The notes: a model not told the origin generated them from the sequence alone. A stretch of DNA of 64,000 bases from Skermanella pratensis (GCF_008843145.1 NZ_CP030265.1:1409001-1473000), one strand, 5' to 3'. Numbered from the stretch's first letter, positions 9,260 through 19,049 are shown. Numbers and translations are program-made.

Positions 9260-10387
9260 TTATTGCTGAATCAGGACGACCTGATTTCCGGGCAGATGCT
9301 GAACCCGACCGGCAAGGTCAAGCTCAGTCAGCACGCTCCGTACTACCGACGCAGACAATTGGCACCCTCTGACCAGTTCGTCAACGGGGACCGGTGTATA
9401 ACCCAAGCATTCCATCAGCCGGTCGCGGATTTCCTCGAAGCTCGCATCATCCAGGTGCATGGGCTTCGCGGCGGAGAAAAGGTCCGGTTCCCGCTCCCGC
9501 AATTTCGGCGCCTCGACTCCCGTGAAGGCCTGGATGATGTCGTCGGCGCCCTCGGCGAAACTGGCGCCGTTGCGCAGCAGGTCGTTGGGTCCGCGCGAGC
9601 GCGGGTCGAGCGGCGAACCCGGGACCGCGAAGACGTCGCGGCCCTGTTCCGCCGCCGTTCGCGCGGTGATCAGCGACCCGGATTTCGGCGTCGCCTCGAC
9701 GATGACCACGCCCAGCGACAGGCCGGAGATGATGCGGTTCCGCCGGGGGAAGTGGCGCGCCATGGGCTGGGTGCCCATCGGACATTCGGCCACCACGGCG
9801 CCCTGCTCGGCGATCCGGGCATGGAGCGCCGCGTTCTCCTCCGGGTAGATCACGTCCACGCCGCCGGCCACCACCGCGACGGTGCCGGTGCCCAGCGATC
9901 CGGCATGGGCGCTGGTGTCGATCCCGCGCGCCATGCCCGAGACCACGACGAACCCGGCCGCTCCCAGGTCGCGGGCCATCGTCTCCGCGAAGCGCTTGCC
10001 GTTGGTCGAGGCGTTGCGGGCGCCGACCATGCCGATGCAGCGGCCGCGCAGCAGATGCGCATGTCCCTTCACCGCGATGACCGGGGGCGCGTCCTCGATC
10101 GCGGCCAGCGCAACCGGGTAGTCGGGCTCGCACGAGGCGATAAGCCGCACCTCCGCCTTGCGGGCCGCCGCGATCTCCCGCTCGGCCTCGGCCTTCGAGC
10201 ATATCCGCAGCGGTGCCGTGCGGCCTCCACGCCGGGCGAGGTCGGGCAGCGCCTTGATGGCCTGGGTGGCCGTGTCGTACCGCTCCAGCAGGCGGGCGAA
10301 GGTCACCGGACCGACATTCTCGGTCCGGATCAGCCGCAGCCAGTCGATCCGCTCGGCATCCGATAGTGCGCGTCTCAGTTGAATCAT
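9260..10387 (-). CDS. dprA: DNA-processing protein DprA/Smf
   Basis: 375 residues from the chosen ATG (MIQLRRALSD), where the family alignment naturally starts. An N-terminal helical/SAM-like region is followed by the Rossmann-like DprA domain, with GMVGARNASTNGKR, VVSGMARGIDTSAH and FPRRNRIISGLS, then a C-terminal winged-helix DML1-like region. DprA loads RecA on incoming single-stranded DNA during transformation or uptake. It lies immediately upstream of topA. A 10-bp perfect inverted repeat spans the start codon (separate entry). Confidence 0.94.
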   Translation of the reverse strand: MIQLRRALSDAERIDWLRLIRTENVGPVTFARLLERYDTATQAIKALPDLARRGGRTAPLRICSKAEAEREIAAARKAEVRLIASCEPDYPVALAAIEDAPPVIAVKGHAHLLRGRCIGMVGARNASTNGKRFAETMARDLGAAGFVVVSGMARGIDTSAHAGSLGTGTVAVVAGGVDVIYPEENAALHARIAEQGAVVAECPMGTQPMARHFPRRNRIISGLSLGVVIVEATPKSGSLITARTAAEQGRDVFAVPGSPLDPRSRGPNDLLRNGASFAEGADDIIQAFTGVEAPKLREREPDLFSAAKPMHLDDASFEEIRDRLMECLGYTPVPVDELVRGCQLSASVVRSVLTELDLAGRVQHLPGNQVVLIQQ

Positions 10388-10417
10388 GCCGCACGATACC
10401 GCAGAACGCGGCATGAT
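10383..10417. repeat. Inverted repeat spanning the dprA start codon
   Basis: ATCATGCCGC at 10383-10392 and GCGGCATGAT at 10408-10417 are perfect complements separated by 15 nt. In the dprA mRNA this would form a hairpin that includes the start codon. Confidence 0.5.
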
Positions 10418-10466
10418 CAACATCTGCCGCACACGCAACTATGCGGCATAATGGCAAGGACGGCGC

Positions 10467-11438
10467 TCAGCGAAGCTCGACCGCGTAGTCCGCCAGATTC
10501 GGAATCTCCCCGATCAACTCCCGCTCCTTCAAGAACTTCGCGAACCGCTCGTAGCGCCTCGCGTCCAGCGCCGAGGGGCTGTGGGCGAAGCGGGGCAGGG
10601 TGTCGCGCCAGGCGCGCCGGTTCAGCTCGTCGTCCAACTCGGGGTTAGCCTTGACGAACAGCTTCCACGACTCGGCCGGATGGTTGATCAGGTACAGCGT
10701 GCCGCGCTCGACCGCGTCCAGGAAGCGGGGCAGGCGCGGGTCGGCGATCTTCTCGCGGTTGGCGACGATGACCAGCTCGTCATAGGGCGGAACGCCGTGC
10801 TCCTCCGGATAGAAGGCGCGGCCGGCCTTGCCCTCGATGTCGAGCTGGTTCAGCTCGAAGTTCCGGTAGGCCCCGACCACCGCGTCGACCTGTTCCGACA
10901 GCAGCGCCGGCGACAGGCTGAAATTGACGTTGACCAGTTCCACGTCGGACAGCTTCAGCCCCGCGTTCTCCAGCATCGCGCCGAGCAGGGCGTCCTCCAG
11001 CCCGCCGACCGAGTAGCCGACCTTGCGCCCTTTCAAGTCCGCGATCGATTTGACCGGCCCGTCCGCCAGCACGACCACCGTGTTCAACGGCGTCGCGATC
11101 AGCGTCCCGATCCGGGTCAGCGGCAGACCCTCGGCCGCCTGCATCTGGAGCTGCGGCTGGTACGAGACCGCCAGGTCGGCCCGGCCCGCGGCGACCAGCT
11201 TGGGCGGGTCGTTCGGGTCGGCCGGGGCCACCATCTCGACCTCCAGCCCGGCGTCGCGGAAATATCCCATCTCCCGCGCCACGTACAGCGGCGCGTGGTC
11301 GGGATTCACGAACCAGTCCAGCAGGATTGTGAGCTTGTCCTGGGCCAGTGCGGGCGCCGAGGTGGCGATGCCGGCCGCCAGGACCAACCCCGCCAGCCCG
11401 GCCTTCAGGAACGATCGGCGCGATGCTTCGGTACGCAT
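10467..11438 (-). CDS. thiY: ThiY-like periplasmic binding protein for a thiamine pyrimidine precursor
   Basis: 323 residues with a signal peptide containing a twin-arginine pair (SRRSFLKAGLAG) and cleavage near APALAQ. The mature part is an NMT1/THI5-like domain: ILLDWFVNPDHAPLY is the characteristic N-terminal signature and GRKVGYSVGG lies in the central region. Such proteins bind formyl-aminopyrimidine or HMP for uptake by the ThiXYZ ABC transporter. It is the last gene of a three-gene minus-strand unit behind a TPP riboswitch, which supports the substrate class. The exact ligand is inferred. Confidence 0.88.
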   Translation of the reverse strand: MRTEASRRSFLKAGLAGLVLAAGIATSAPALAQDKLTILLDWFVNPDHAPLYVAREMGYFRDAGLEVEMVAPADPNDPPKLVAAGRADLAVSYQPQLQMQAAEGLPLTRIGTLIATPLNTVVVLADGPVKSIADLKGRKVGYSVGGLEDALLGAMLENAGLKLSDVELVNVNFSLSPALLSEQVDAVVGAYRNFELNQLDIEGKAGRAFYPEEHGVPPYDELVIVANREKIADPRLPRFLDAVERGTLYLINHPAESWKLFVKANPELDDELNRRAWRDTLPRFAHSPSALDARRYERFAKFLKERELIGEIPNLADYAVELR

Positions 11439-11444
11439 GGGTGT

Positions 11445-12212
11445 TCAGTCCCTCTCTTCGTCTGGATTCTTGTCCCGTTGCCACGGCAGGGCGCGGCGCA
11501 GCAGCGCGTCCACCGCGAAATAGAGCGTCACCGCTATGGCCGCCAAGGTCAGCAATGCTGCGAACATCAGGTCCACCTGCATGCGCCCGTTGGCGTGCAG
11601 CATCAGGTATCCGAGCCCGGCCGACGCCCCGACCCACTCGCCCACGACGGCGCCGATCGGCGCCACCGCCGTGGCGACCCGCAGGCCGGAGGCGAAGGCG
11701 GGCAATGCTGCCGGCAGGCGGATGCGCAGCAGCGTCGTCCAGCGCGACCCGCCCATGGTCCGGGCGAGGTCCAGCCAGCCCGGCTCGGTCCGCCTCAGCC
11801 CGTCGAAGAAGGCCGATGTGACCGGGAAATAGATGATCAGGGTCGCCATCGCGACCTTGGACGCCATGCCGTAGCCCAGCCACAGCACCAGCAGCGGCGC
11901 CAGCGCGAACACCGGGATCGCCTGGCTGAACACCAGCACCGGCATCAGCCAGCGCCGCGCCGGCCGGAAATAGCTGAGCGTCAATGCCGTGACGGCGCCC
12001 AGCACGACGCCGAGCGCCAGCCCGCCCAGGATCTCCCCGATCGTGAACAGCGCGTGATAGCCGATCAGGCCGGCCCGCTCCCATAGCGCCACCGCCACCC
12101 GCGCCGGATCGGGCAGGATGAAGCGCGGCACCCCGGTGCCCCAGACCAGCGCCTGCCACGCCGCGACCAGGACCACGGCGGTCACCACAGGCCGTACCGC
12201 CCGCATCATCAC
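11445..12212 (-). CDS. thiX: ThiX-like ABC transporter permease
   Basis: 255 residues, mostly hydrophobic, with about six membrane segments and the EAA-type loop near LDLARTMGGSRWTTLLRIRL, the site that contacts the ATPase. It belongs to the BPD_transp_1 family and sits 6 bp before thiY and 13 bp after thiZ, so the three genes form one transporter. It would form the inner-membrane channel for the pyrimidine precursor delivered by ThiY. Confidence 0.9.
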   Translation of the reverse strand: MMMRAVRPVVTAVVLVAAWQALVWGTGVPRFILPDPARVAVALWERAGLIGYHALFTIGEILGGLALGVVLGAVTALTLSYFRPARRWLMPVLVFSQAIPVFALAPLLVLWLGYGMASKVAMATLIIYFPVTSAFFDGLRRTEPGWLDLARTMGGSRWTTLLRIRLPAALPAFASGLRVATAVAPIGAVVGEWVGASAGLGYLMLHANGRMQVDLMFAALLTLAAIAVTLYFAVDALLRRALPWQRDKNPDEERD

Positions 12213-12225
12213 GACGCCCCTGTCC

Positions 12226-12993
12226 TCATGACGAGAGCCGCCTCAGCAACTCGGCCTGGCGCGCCAGAAGCGCCGGATCGTCGGCCGGCCGCGGCGGCGT
12301 CCCCTCCGGCGAGATCGCCGGCCCGATTTCCGCCGGCTGTCCCGCCATCACGTGGATCCGGTGCCCGATCCGCAAGGCCTCCAGCGGGTCGTGGGTGACC
12401 AGAAGCACCGTCCTGCCCGCCAGCAGACCGGCCGCCAGTTCCTGGAGCCTCAGCCGGGTGATCGCGTCCAGCGCCGAGAACGGCTCGTCCATCAACACGA
12501 CCGGCCGGTCCTCCATCAGGGTGCGGGCCAGCGCCACCCGCTGCCGCATGCCGCCCGACAGTTCCGCCGGCCGGGCCTGCAGCCGGTCGCCGAGCCCGAC
12601 CGCGTCGAGCAGCCCGCGCGCCCGGTCCACCAGGGCGGCACCCACCGCCTCGCCGCGCAGCCTCGGCCCCAGCAGGACGTTGTCCAGCGCGCCGAGCCAC
12701 GGCAGGAGCAGGTCCTGCTGCGCCATGTAGGCGACCCGGCCGTCCAGCGGTCGCCCGTCCTCCGCGGTCAGCACCGTCGGCGGCTCCGGATCGGCCAGCC
12801 CGGCGATCAGCCGCAGCAGCGTGGTCTTGCCGACGCCGCTGGGTCCCAGGAGGCAGGTGCAGCCGCCGCCTTCCAGCGCGAAATCCAGCCCGTCGAACAG
12901 CCGCACGCCGCCATAGGTCAGGCGGGCCCGCTCAATTCTCACGCCGATGCTGGGAGGACGGGCCGACACGGTCGGCCGCACGAGGTCGTGCAT
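12226..12993 (-). CDS. thiZ: ThiZ-like ABC transporter ATP-binding protein
   Basis: 255 residues with Walker A GPSGVGKTT, Q-loop VAYMAQQD, signature LSGGMRQR, Walker B VVLMDEPFSALD and switch His in LLVTHDP. It is the first gene after the TPP riboswitch. The listed ATG lies only a few bases beyond the riboswitch P1 stem, with no separate Shine-Dalgarno visible, so regulation may act directly on this start or a downstream GTG (residue 18) could be used. Confidence 0.9.
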   Translation of the reverse strand: MHDLVRPTVSARPPSIGVRIERARLTYGGVRLFDGLDFALEGGGCTCLLGPSGVGKTTLLRLIAGLADPEPPTVLTAEDGRPLDGRVAYMAQQDLLLPWLGALDNVLLGPRLRGEAVGAALVDRARGLLDAVGLGDRLQARPAELSGGMRQRVALARTLMEDRPVVLMDEPFSALDAITRLRLQELAAGLLAGRTVLLVTHDPLEALRIGHRIHVMAGQPAEIGPAISPEGTPPRPADDPALLARQAELLRRLSS

Positions 12994-12996
12994 GGG

Positions 12997-13090
12997 TCAC
13001 TGATCCCTACGCCGGTATCAACCGGATCAGGTTCCAGGGGTCGTCCCGCGTCTTGGGACCTCTCAGCCGACCATCGGCTCCCCCAGTGAG
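12997..13090 (-). promoter_or_regulatory. TPP (THI element) riboswitch
   Basis: On the minus strand the conserved THI-box segments appear in order: GGGGGAGCC, GGCTGAGAGG, GACCCCTGGAACCTGATC and GTTGATACCGGCGTAGGGA. The ends pair through TCACTG and CAGTGA (P1). It lies directly in front of thiZ, where thiamine pyrophosphate binding would repress the transporter operon. The 3' P1 strand ends 3 nt before the thiZ ATG, which suggests translational control. Confidence 0.95.
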
Positions 13091-13192
13091 GTTGGACAGA
13101 CTATTGCAAGTCCGCGAGGCCGTGGCAAGGCGCCGGGACACCGAATACGCACATAGTTGACGAATCGCGGGTGCCGGCCTAGGTCAGGGTCC

Positions 13193-14314
13193 ATGCTGAA
13201 CCCGTCCCATCCTATCGGCCCGCTCTTCATCGGAAGCGAGATCTACCGCGCCTCGACCTACGGCAAGAAGCACCCGCTCGCGATCCCCCGGGTCTCCACC
13301 GCGATCGACCTTTCCCGGGCCATGGGGTGGCTGGACCACCGGGCCTATCTGGACAGCCCCAGGGCGACCCCCGACCAGCTCGCCCGCTTCCACGACCGCA
13401 CATATATAGAGACGGTCCGCCGGGCCGAGGCGGAGCAGCGGCTCGATGTCGAGGCGCGCGACCGCTACAATATCGGCCGGCTGGAGAATCCGATCTTCGC
13501 CGAGGTCTTCCGCCGCCCCGCCACGGCGTCGGGAGGCTCGATCCTGGCCGGCCGCCTGCTGGCCGAGCACGAGGGGGTGATCTACAACCCCGCGGGGGGC
13601 ACCCACCACGGCCTGCGCGATCGGGCCAGCGGCTTCTGCTACTTCAACGACCCGGTGCTCGCGATCCTGACCATGCTCGACGGCGGCGTGAACCGCGTCT
13701 ACTACGCCGACCTGGACGCCCACCACGGCGACGGGGTGGAGTACGCCTTCGCCGACGACGACCGGGTGCTGACCGTGTCGGTCCACGAGGGCACGCGCTG
13801 GCCCTATACCGGCAAGGTCGGGGACCGCGCCGGCGGCATGGCCCGAAACCTGCCGGTCCCCGTGGAGTTCAACGATTCCGAGCTGGATTACATCCTGGAC
13901 AATGCCCTGATGCCGCTGGGCCGGGGCTTCGCCCCCGACGCGGTGGTGATCCAGTGCGGCGCCGACGCCCTGGCCGACGACCCGATGAGCCGGCTGGACC
14001 TGTCGAACCGCGCCCTGTGGAATGCCGTCCGCTCCCTCGCCACCCTGGCTCCCCGGGTGCTCGTGCTGGGCGGCGGCGGCTATAACCCGTGGTCGGTCGG
14101 CCGTTGCTGGACCGGGGTCTGGGCCACCCTCAACGGCATCGACCCCGATGTTCTGGTGACACCGGACGCCGAGGAGGTGCTGCGCGCCCTGACCTGGAAC
14201 CGCCGCCAGGGCCAGAACCCGCCGGAACACTGGTTCACCACCCTCGCCGACGCCCCACGCCCCGGCCCGGTGCGCGACGAGATCCGGCAGGTCGTGGACG
14301 CCGTCATGTCCTGA
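13193..14314 (+). CDS. Histone deacetylase-family (AcuC-like) amidohydrolase
   Basis: 373 residues from the ATG at MLNPSHPIG. Class I/II deacetylase signatures are present: HDRTYI, the metal/active-site segments GGTHHG and ADLDAHHGDGVE, SVHEG, and the C-terminal GGGGYN. Members deacetylate acyl-Lys proteins (AcuC on acetyl-CoA synthetase) or small amides. No acsA or acu genes are adjacent, so the substrate stays open. It is divergent from the thi operon. Confidence 0.9.
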   Translation: MLNPSHPIGPLFIGSEIYRASTYGKKHPLAIPRVSTAIDLSRAMGWLDHRAYLDSPRATPDQLARFHDRTYIETVRRAEAEQRLDVEARDRYNIGRLENPIFAEVFRRPATASGGSILAGRLLAEHEGVIYNPAGGTHHGLRDRASGFCYFNDPVLAILTMLDGGVNRVYYADLDAHHGDGVEYAFADDDRVLTVSVHEGTRWPYTGKVGDRAGGMARNLPVPVEFNDSELDYILDNALMPLGRGFAPDAVVIQCGADALADDPMSRLDLSNRALWNAVRSLATLAPRVLVLGGGGYNPWSVGRCWTGVWATLNGIDPDVLVTPDAEEVLRALTWNRRQGQNPPEHWFTTLADAPRPGPVRDEIRQVVDAVMS

Positions 14315-14373
14315 CGGTGCCGGGACCGCCCAAATGCTTTACATATGCAACGGGCTCCTGTAGCGACTGGACC

Positions 14374-14847
14374 ATGGCTGCCGCGATCATCCGAACCCTC
14401 ACCCTAGTCCTGCTGCTGGTTGCGGCCGGTCAGGGCTCCCTGTCCGCCGCGGAGACCTTCCGCACGGACCGCCTGACCATCGAAACCGCCTCGGGCGGCA
14501 AGTACCCCTTCGCCGTCGAGATCGCCGAGACACCGCGCCAGATGGCGCAGGGGCTGATGTTCCGCGAGACCATGGCGCCCGACGCGGGCATGCTGTTCGT
14601 CCTGCCGAAGCTCCAGACCATGTCCATGTGGATGAAGAACACGTTCATCCCGCTCGACATGGTGTTCATCGGTCCCGACGGTCGGATCGTCAACATCCAC
14701 GAGAACGCGGTGCCCCAGTCGCTGGACACCATCAGTTCCGCGGGGCAGGTGAAGGGCGTGCTGGAGATCAACGGCGGCATGGCCGCCCGCCTGGGCATCC
14801 GCGCCGGCGACCGGGTGGTCCACCCGGCCTTCCAGCAGCAGGGCTGA
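14374..14847 (+). CDS. DUF192 family secreted protein
   Basis: 157 residues with a clear Sec signal peptide (about residues 5-25, ending LSAAETF). The DUF192 core has the signatures QGLMFRE, MWMKNTFIPLDMVFI and VLEINGG. The family is widespread in proteobacterial periplasms and has no settled function. The ORF is open far upstream, but the signal peptide fixes the start at this ATG. Confidence 0.9.
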   Translation: MAAAIIRTLTLVLLLVAAGQGSLSAAETFRTDRLTIETASGGKYPFAVEIAETPRQMAQGLMFRETMAPDAGMLFVLPKLQTMSMWMKNTFIPLDMVFIGPDGRIVNIHENAVPQSLDTISSAGQVKGVLEINGGMAARLGIRAGDRVVHPAFQQQG

Positions 14848-14850
14848 CCG

Positions 14851-15516
14851 TCAGGGGCGCTTGCGCGCCAAGGTCAGCCCGTCGCCCAGCGGCAGCAGCA
14901 CCTGGGTTACCCGCTCGTCGGCATGGACGAAGGCGTTGAAGGCCCTGAACGTCTCAGTCTTCGGCTTCGTCGCTTCCGGATCGGCGACGGTGCCGCGCCA
15001 CAGCGTGTTGTCGATCGCGATCACGCCGCCCGGCCGCACGAGCGTCAGCGCCTGCTCGTAATATGTCGGGTAAAGCTCCTTGTCCGCGTCGATCAGCGCG
15101 AAGTCGAAGCTGCCCGCGGCTCCCTCGCCGATCAGGGCCGACAGCGTCTCCGTCGCCGGAGCCAGCCGCAGGTCGATCTTGTCGGCGACGCCGGCTTCGG
15201 CCCAGTAACGCCGCGCCACGTCGGTCCATTCCACGCTGACGTCGCAGGCGACTACCCGGCCCTCCGGCGGCAGCGCCAGGGCGGCCACGGTGGCGCTGTA
15301 GCCGGTGAACACGCCGATGTCGAGCGTCCGCCGCGCCCTCAGCAATTCCAGCACCAGGGTCAGCATCTGCCCTTCCTCCGGCGCTATCTGGTAATAGCCC
15401 TGGGTCAGGCTGGCCGTTTCGGCGCGGAGCCGGGCGAGCACTGGCGGCTCGCGCAGCGAATTGTCCAGGATGTACCGGTGGATCGCCGGCGGCAGGAACA
15501 TGGATTGCTGGGTCAC
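14851..15516 (-). CDS. SAM-dependent O-methyltransferase (caffeoyl-CoA OMT-like)
   Basis: 221 residues. The class I methyltransferase fold shows motif I LDIGVFTGYSA (SAM binding), the acidic VACDVS loop, the metal-site region FDFALIDADKELY and the post-motif AIDNTLWRGTV, the pattern of the cation-dependent O-methyltransferase_3 family. It ends convergently 3 bp from the DUF192 gene. The physiological substrate is unknown. Confidence 0.9.
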   Translation of the reverse strand: MTQQSMFLPPAIHRYILDNSLREPPVLARLRAETASLTQGYYQIAPEEGQMLTLVLELLRARRTLDIGVFTGYSATVAALALPPEGRVVACDVSVEWTDVARRYWAEAGVADKIDLRLAPATETLSALIGEGAAGSFDFALIDADKELYPTYYEQALTLVRPGGVIAIDNTLWRGTVADPEATKPKTETFRAFNAFVHADERVTQVLLPLGDGLTLARKRP

Positions 15517-15704
15517 TCGGGATCCTCGTGTCGGGCCGATGTCTCGGGGCGATATCCGGGGTCGATATCCGGCGTCGGTGGCTGATCGCCGAATGCCACG
15601 GCTCCCTGCATATGTCCATATGACAAAGCTCCGGAACTTTCTTCGGGGGGCGCCGGGGGCAGTGGGTTGCTGACTTTGCCCCGATGATGTATGTCACGCC
15701 CTGG

Positions 15705-15781
15705 CGGAGCGTAGCGCAGTCTGGTAGCGCATCTGCTTTGGGAGCAGAGGGTCCCGAGTTCGAATCTCGGCGCTCCGACCA
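15705..15781 (+). tRNA. tRNA-Pro(TGG)
   Basis: A 77-nt cloverleaf with acceptor stem CGGAGCG/CGCTCCG, discriminator A plus encoded CCA, anticodon loop TTTGGGA (anticodon TGG) and T-arm GAGTTCGAATCTC. Confidence 0.96.
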
Positions 15782-15809
15782 TATGCGAGAAGTCGTGGAG
15801 AAGCGAACC

Positions 15810-16103
15810 ATGCAGGTGCGTATCTATCAGCCCAGCAAGTCGACCATGCAGTCCGGTCGCGGCAAGATGGGTGACTGGGTCCTGGAATACGAGATCGCGA
15901 CCCCGCGGCGTGCCGAGCCCCTGATGGGCTGGATCTCGTCCGGCGACACCCTGAACCAGGTTCGCCTCAAGTTTCCGACCAAGGACGAAGCGGTCGCCTT
16001 CGCCGAGCGCAAGGGCTGGGACTACATGGTCCAGGACGCGCACCAGCGCCGCGTCCGCCCGCGCAACTACGCCGACAACTTCCGCCCCGACCGCGTCCGC
16101 TGA
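15810..16103 (+). CDS. NADH:ubiquinone oxidoreductase accessory subunit, NDUFS4 family
   Basis: 97 residues starting MQVRIYQPSKS after GGAG. The ETC_C1_NDUFS4 signature is present: WVLEYE, EPLMGWISSGDTLNQVRLKF, and the C-terminal RNYADNF. It is an alphaproteobacterial accessory subunit on the peripheral arm of complex I, orthologous to mitochondrial NDUFS4. A start at 15783 is also open but lacks the good ribosome site. Confidence 0.93.
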   Translation: MQVRIYQPSKSTMQSGRGKMGDWVLEYEIATPRRAEPLMGWISSGDTLNQVRLKFPTKDEAVAFAERKGWDYMVQDAHQRRVRPRNYADNFRPDRVR

Positions 16104-16131
16104 GGACGCGCGGGGCGCCCGCCTCCTTCAA

Positions 16132-16208
16132 GCGCCCTTAGCTCAGCTGGATAGAGCACCCGCCTTCTAAGCGGACGGTCGCTGGTTCGAATCCAGCAGG
16201 GCGCGCCA
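16132..16208 (+). tRNA. tRNA-Arg(TCT), integration site of the island
   Basis: A 77-nt cloverleaf with acceptor GCGCCCT/AGGGCGC, encoded CCA, anticodon loop CTTCTAA (anticodon TCT) and T-arm CTGGTTCGAATCCAG. Position 27-43 appears to be a C/A mismatch. Its 3' 45 bp are duplicated at 40992-41036, marking it as the attachment site of the genomic island. Confidence 0.95.
16164..16208 (+). repeat. att site (tRNA side) of the genomic island
   Basis: The 45 bp from the anticodon loop to the CCA end of tRNA-Arg are identical to 40992-41036. This is the usual attachment arrangement of tyrosine integrases using a tRNA 3' half; the tRNA gene remains whole. Confidence 0.93.
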
Positions 16209-16348
16209 CTCTTTTCCTATTTAATTTCAGAAACATAGCCGATCATTTTTAGGTGTCTGGCGTGAGCCCTTTCGAGTATCGGGTAACACTCGGGTTACAA
16301 AGGCCTCGGAGCCATGAGGGTAATGCCTGCCGGTATCTGTGACAGGCA

Positions 16349-16738
16349 TCATCCTTGCGGAATGGTACGCTGGGTGATCATCGCGATGGCCAGGATGTGG
16401 ATGGTCAGGCGGTTGGCCTGGGGGAAGTCCGCCGCCACGAGGTCGATGTTGCTTTCCATCAGCTTGGAGATGAAGGCGACGTTGCGCGCCAGGCGGTCGA
16501 GCTTGGCGACCACCAGAGTGGCGCCGTACAGGCGGCACAGGCCGAGCGCCTGGTCCAGCTCGGGCCGGTCGTTGCGCTTGCCGCTCTCGACCTCCGTCAC
16601 CTCGGCGGCCAGGGTCCAGCTCCCGCTGTCGAGAAAGGACTGGATCGCTTCCTGCTGGGCCTCCAGTCCGAGCCCGGAGCGGCCCTGCTTGTCGGTGCTG
16701 ACCCGGTAGTAAGCGACCCACGGCCACGGCAGAGTCAC
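16349..16738 (-). pseudogene. Truncated serine recombinase (resolvase N-terminal domain)
   Basis: 129 residues covering the resolvase catalytic domain: YYRVSTDKQG with the nucleophilic Ser, the LxLEAQQ segment and KLDRLARN. The normal continuation with an EREMISERT-like helix and the DNA-binding recombinase region is lost: the frame runs into AMITQRTIPQG and stops. It may be a decayed gene or a remnant. The first codon, GTG, lies at the edge of an 18-bp palindrome (next entry). Confidence 0.75.
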
Positions 16739-16782
16739 TCTGTCGCGTTCCCTTGCATGTCGTTCAAGGGAACGCGACAGAG
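16738..16782. repeat. 18-bp perfect inverted repeat at the resolvase start
   Basis: CTCTGTCGCGTTCCCTTG at 16738-16755 and its exact complement at 16765-16782, with a 9-nt loop. It could be a recombination or binding site for the recombinase, or a terminator/attenuator hairpin. Confidence 0.7.
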
Positions 16783-17203
16783 GGCCGTGGTGCGAGTAAC
16801 GAGGCTTAAGAGGGTGTTGAGATGACTCTGTCGATCATTTAGCATAAAACTTACAAACGTGTTGGACGAAGAAGTTTTCGTCTAATGCTACCATATTGAG
16901 CTTTTATTTATCATGCTGCTGTGATTTACATGTTTAACTCGCATGTACCGACCGAGAAATTTCGCCCTTTTTCGTGTATTGTATCTTTGATTTTCTTCTA
17001 TGGGCTTCTGCCTGATAATGTACGAACACGTTCACTGCACGCATACATGTATGCACAACCGAGCTGTAGATCGATAGACTTCACCTCAACACCCTCTAAT
17101 ACCAACGGCATTGAAGATTGGCCGGTGAGTTCCGGCAGAGATATCGGGCTGAAGAGGTCCAACCTTGTCTTTTGGTGACGTTGTATAGAGGTTTTGTCGG
17201 GGG
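16783..17203. other. AT-rich intergenic stretch without a supported gene
   Basis: The base composition is clearly more AT-rich than the flanks. An 85-codon open frame (16921-17178) is present but has no ribosome site, no family resemblance and compositional noise, so I do not call it. The right part probably belongs to the left end of the IS110-type element. Confidence 0.5.
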
Positions 17204-17235
17204 GAACCGGGTGCCCCGTCAGGAGCACCCGGTTC
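17204..17235. repeat. Hairpin in the left non-coding end of the IS110-family element
   Basis: GAACCGGGTGC at 17204-17214 pairs perfectly with GCACCCGGTTC at 17225-17235. It lies 140 bp before the transposase start, in the place where IS110-group elements encode their structured bridge RNA. That it is a bridge RNA is an inference from position. Confidence 0.45.
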
Positions 17236-17253
17236 ACGGGGTCAGGACACTGA

Positions 17254-18372
<1,119 letters not shown>

Positions 18373-18423
18373 GCCCCATCCCTTTGTTCGACCGGCGGCA
18401 CCATCCCTCCGTCCCGACCTGAG

Positions 18424-18528
18424 GGTCCAGCGGGCGGCGGGCGGAGCGGCGGTCAAGGAGGGCCGAAGGCCACCGCGGAGCGGCGCGCAGCGTCCTTGAT
18501 GGCCGCTCCGCCCGCCGCCCGCTGGACC
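18424..18528. repeat. Long GC-rich hairpin downstream of the IS110 transposase
   Basis: The 27-bp arm at 18424-18450 (GGTCCAGCGGGCGGCGGGCG...) is perfectly complementary to 18502-18528. After one mismatch the pairing continues for about 8 more pairs, giving a stem near 36 bp. It may be the right-end structure of the IS element or a strong transcription barrier. Confidence 0.75.
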
Positions 18529-18819
18529 GAGGTGGGGGCGGCCAAGAGCACGTCCGACAACCGCCGCGGCAAACCGCTGACGGCGGCGTCTTCCCGTGAC
18601 CATGCATGCTGCTTGAAGTTGTATATCCACACCCAACGATGCGGCTCACAAAAACAGTTGCTACGCCCTCGGTCGGTCAATGTTCAGTGCCGCTGGTATA
18701 AGGGCGCAGCGATGGCTAGCAGGGTGCAACTCCAACGGCGCGGCGGGAGTTCGGGTTGGGTACTGACGATATAGACCGGACGGTCAGCGGCGGCTGACCA
18801 CATCGTGGCGCTGGCCTGG

Positions 18820-19020
18820 CCGGGTCCCATGGGCCGGTCGGCCAGACCGCATCCAGCGAACCCGGCAGCCCCCATATGATGCGCGCGGGCGGGACTCCTT
18901 GATCCTGTCGCGCGTAACCGGACCAGTTTTTTCAGATCGCAGTTCGGTTCCGGCAGATCGCCGCCAGACATTATCAGCCGGAAAACCGCCCCTTACGGCT
19001 GGATCGATGAGTACCTGCGC
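18820..19020. repeat. Dispersed degenerate repeat, copy A
   Basis: Contains TCCCATGGGCCGG, CGCATCCAGCGAA, a GGGACTCCTTGAT-type segment, TTCCGGCAGA, ACATTATCAGCCGG and GATCGATGAGTACC. The same ordered blocks recur near 21570, 22900 and 23820. No coding frame is conserved between copies. Confidence 0.55.
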
Positions 19021-19049
19021 AGAATTTGTAATCGCGATTGCCTACCTGA

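Noticed and set aside
16921-17178. 85-codon open frame in AT-rich DNA
   Set aside because: No ribosome site, no family resemblance; probably chance in an AT-rich gap.
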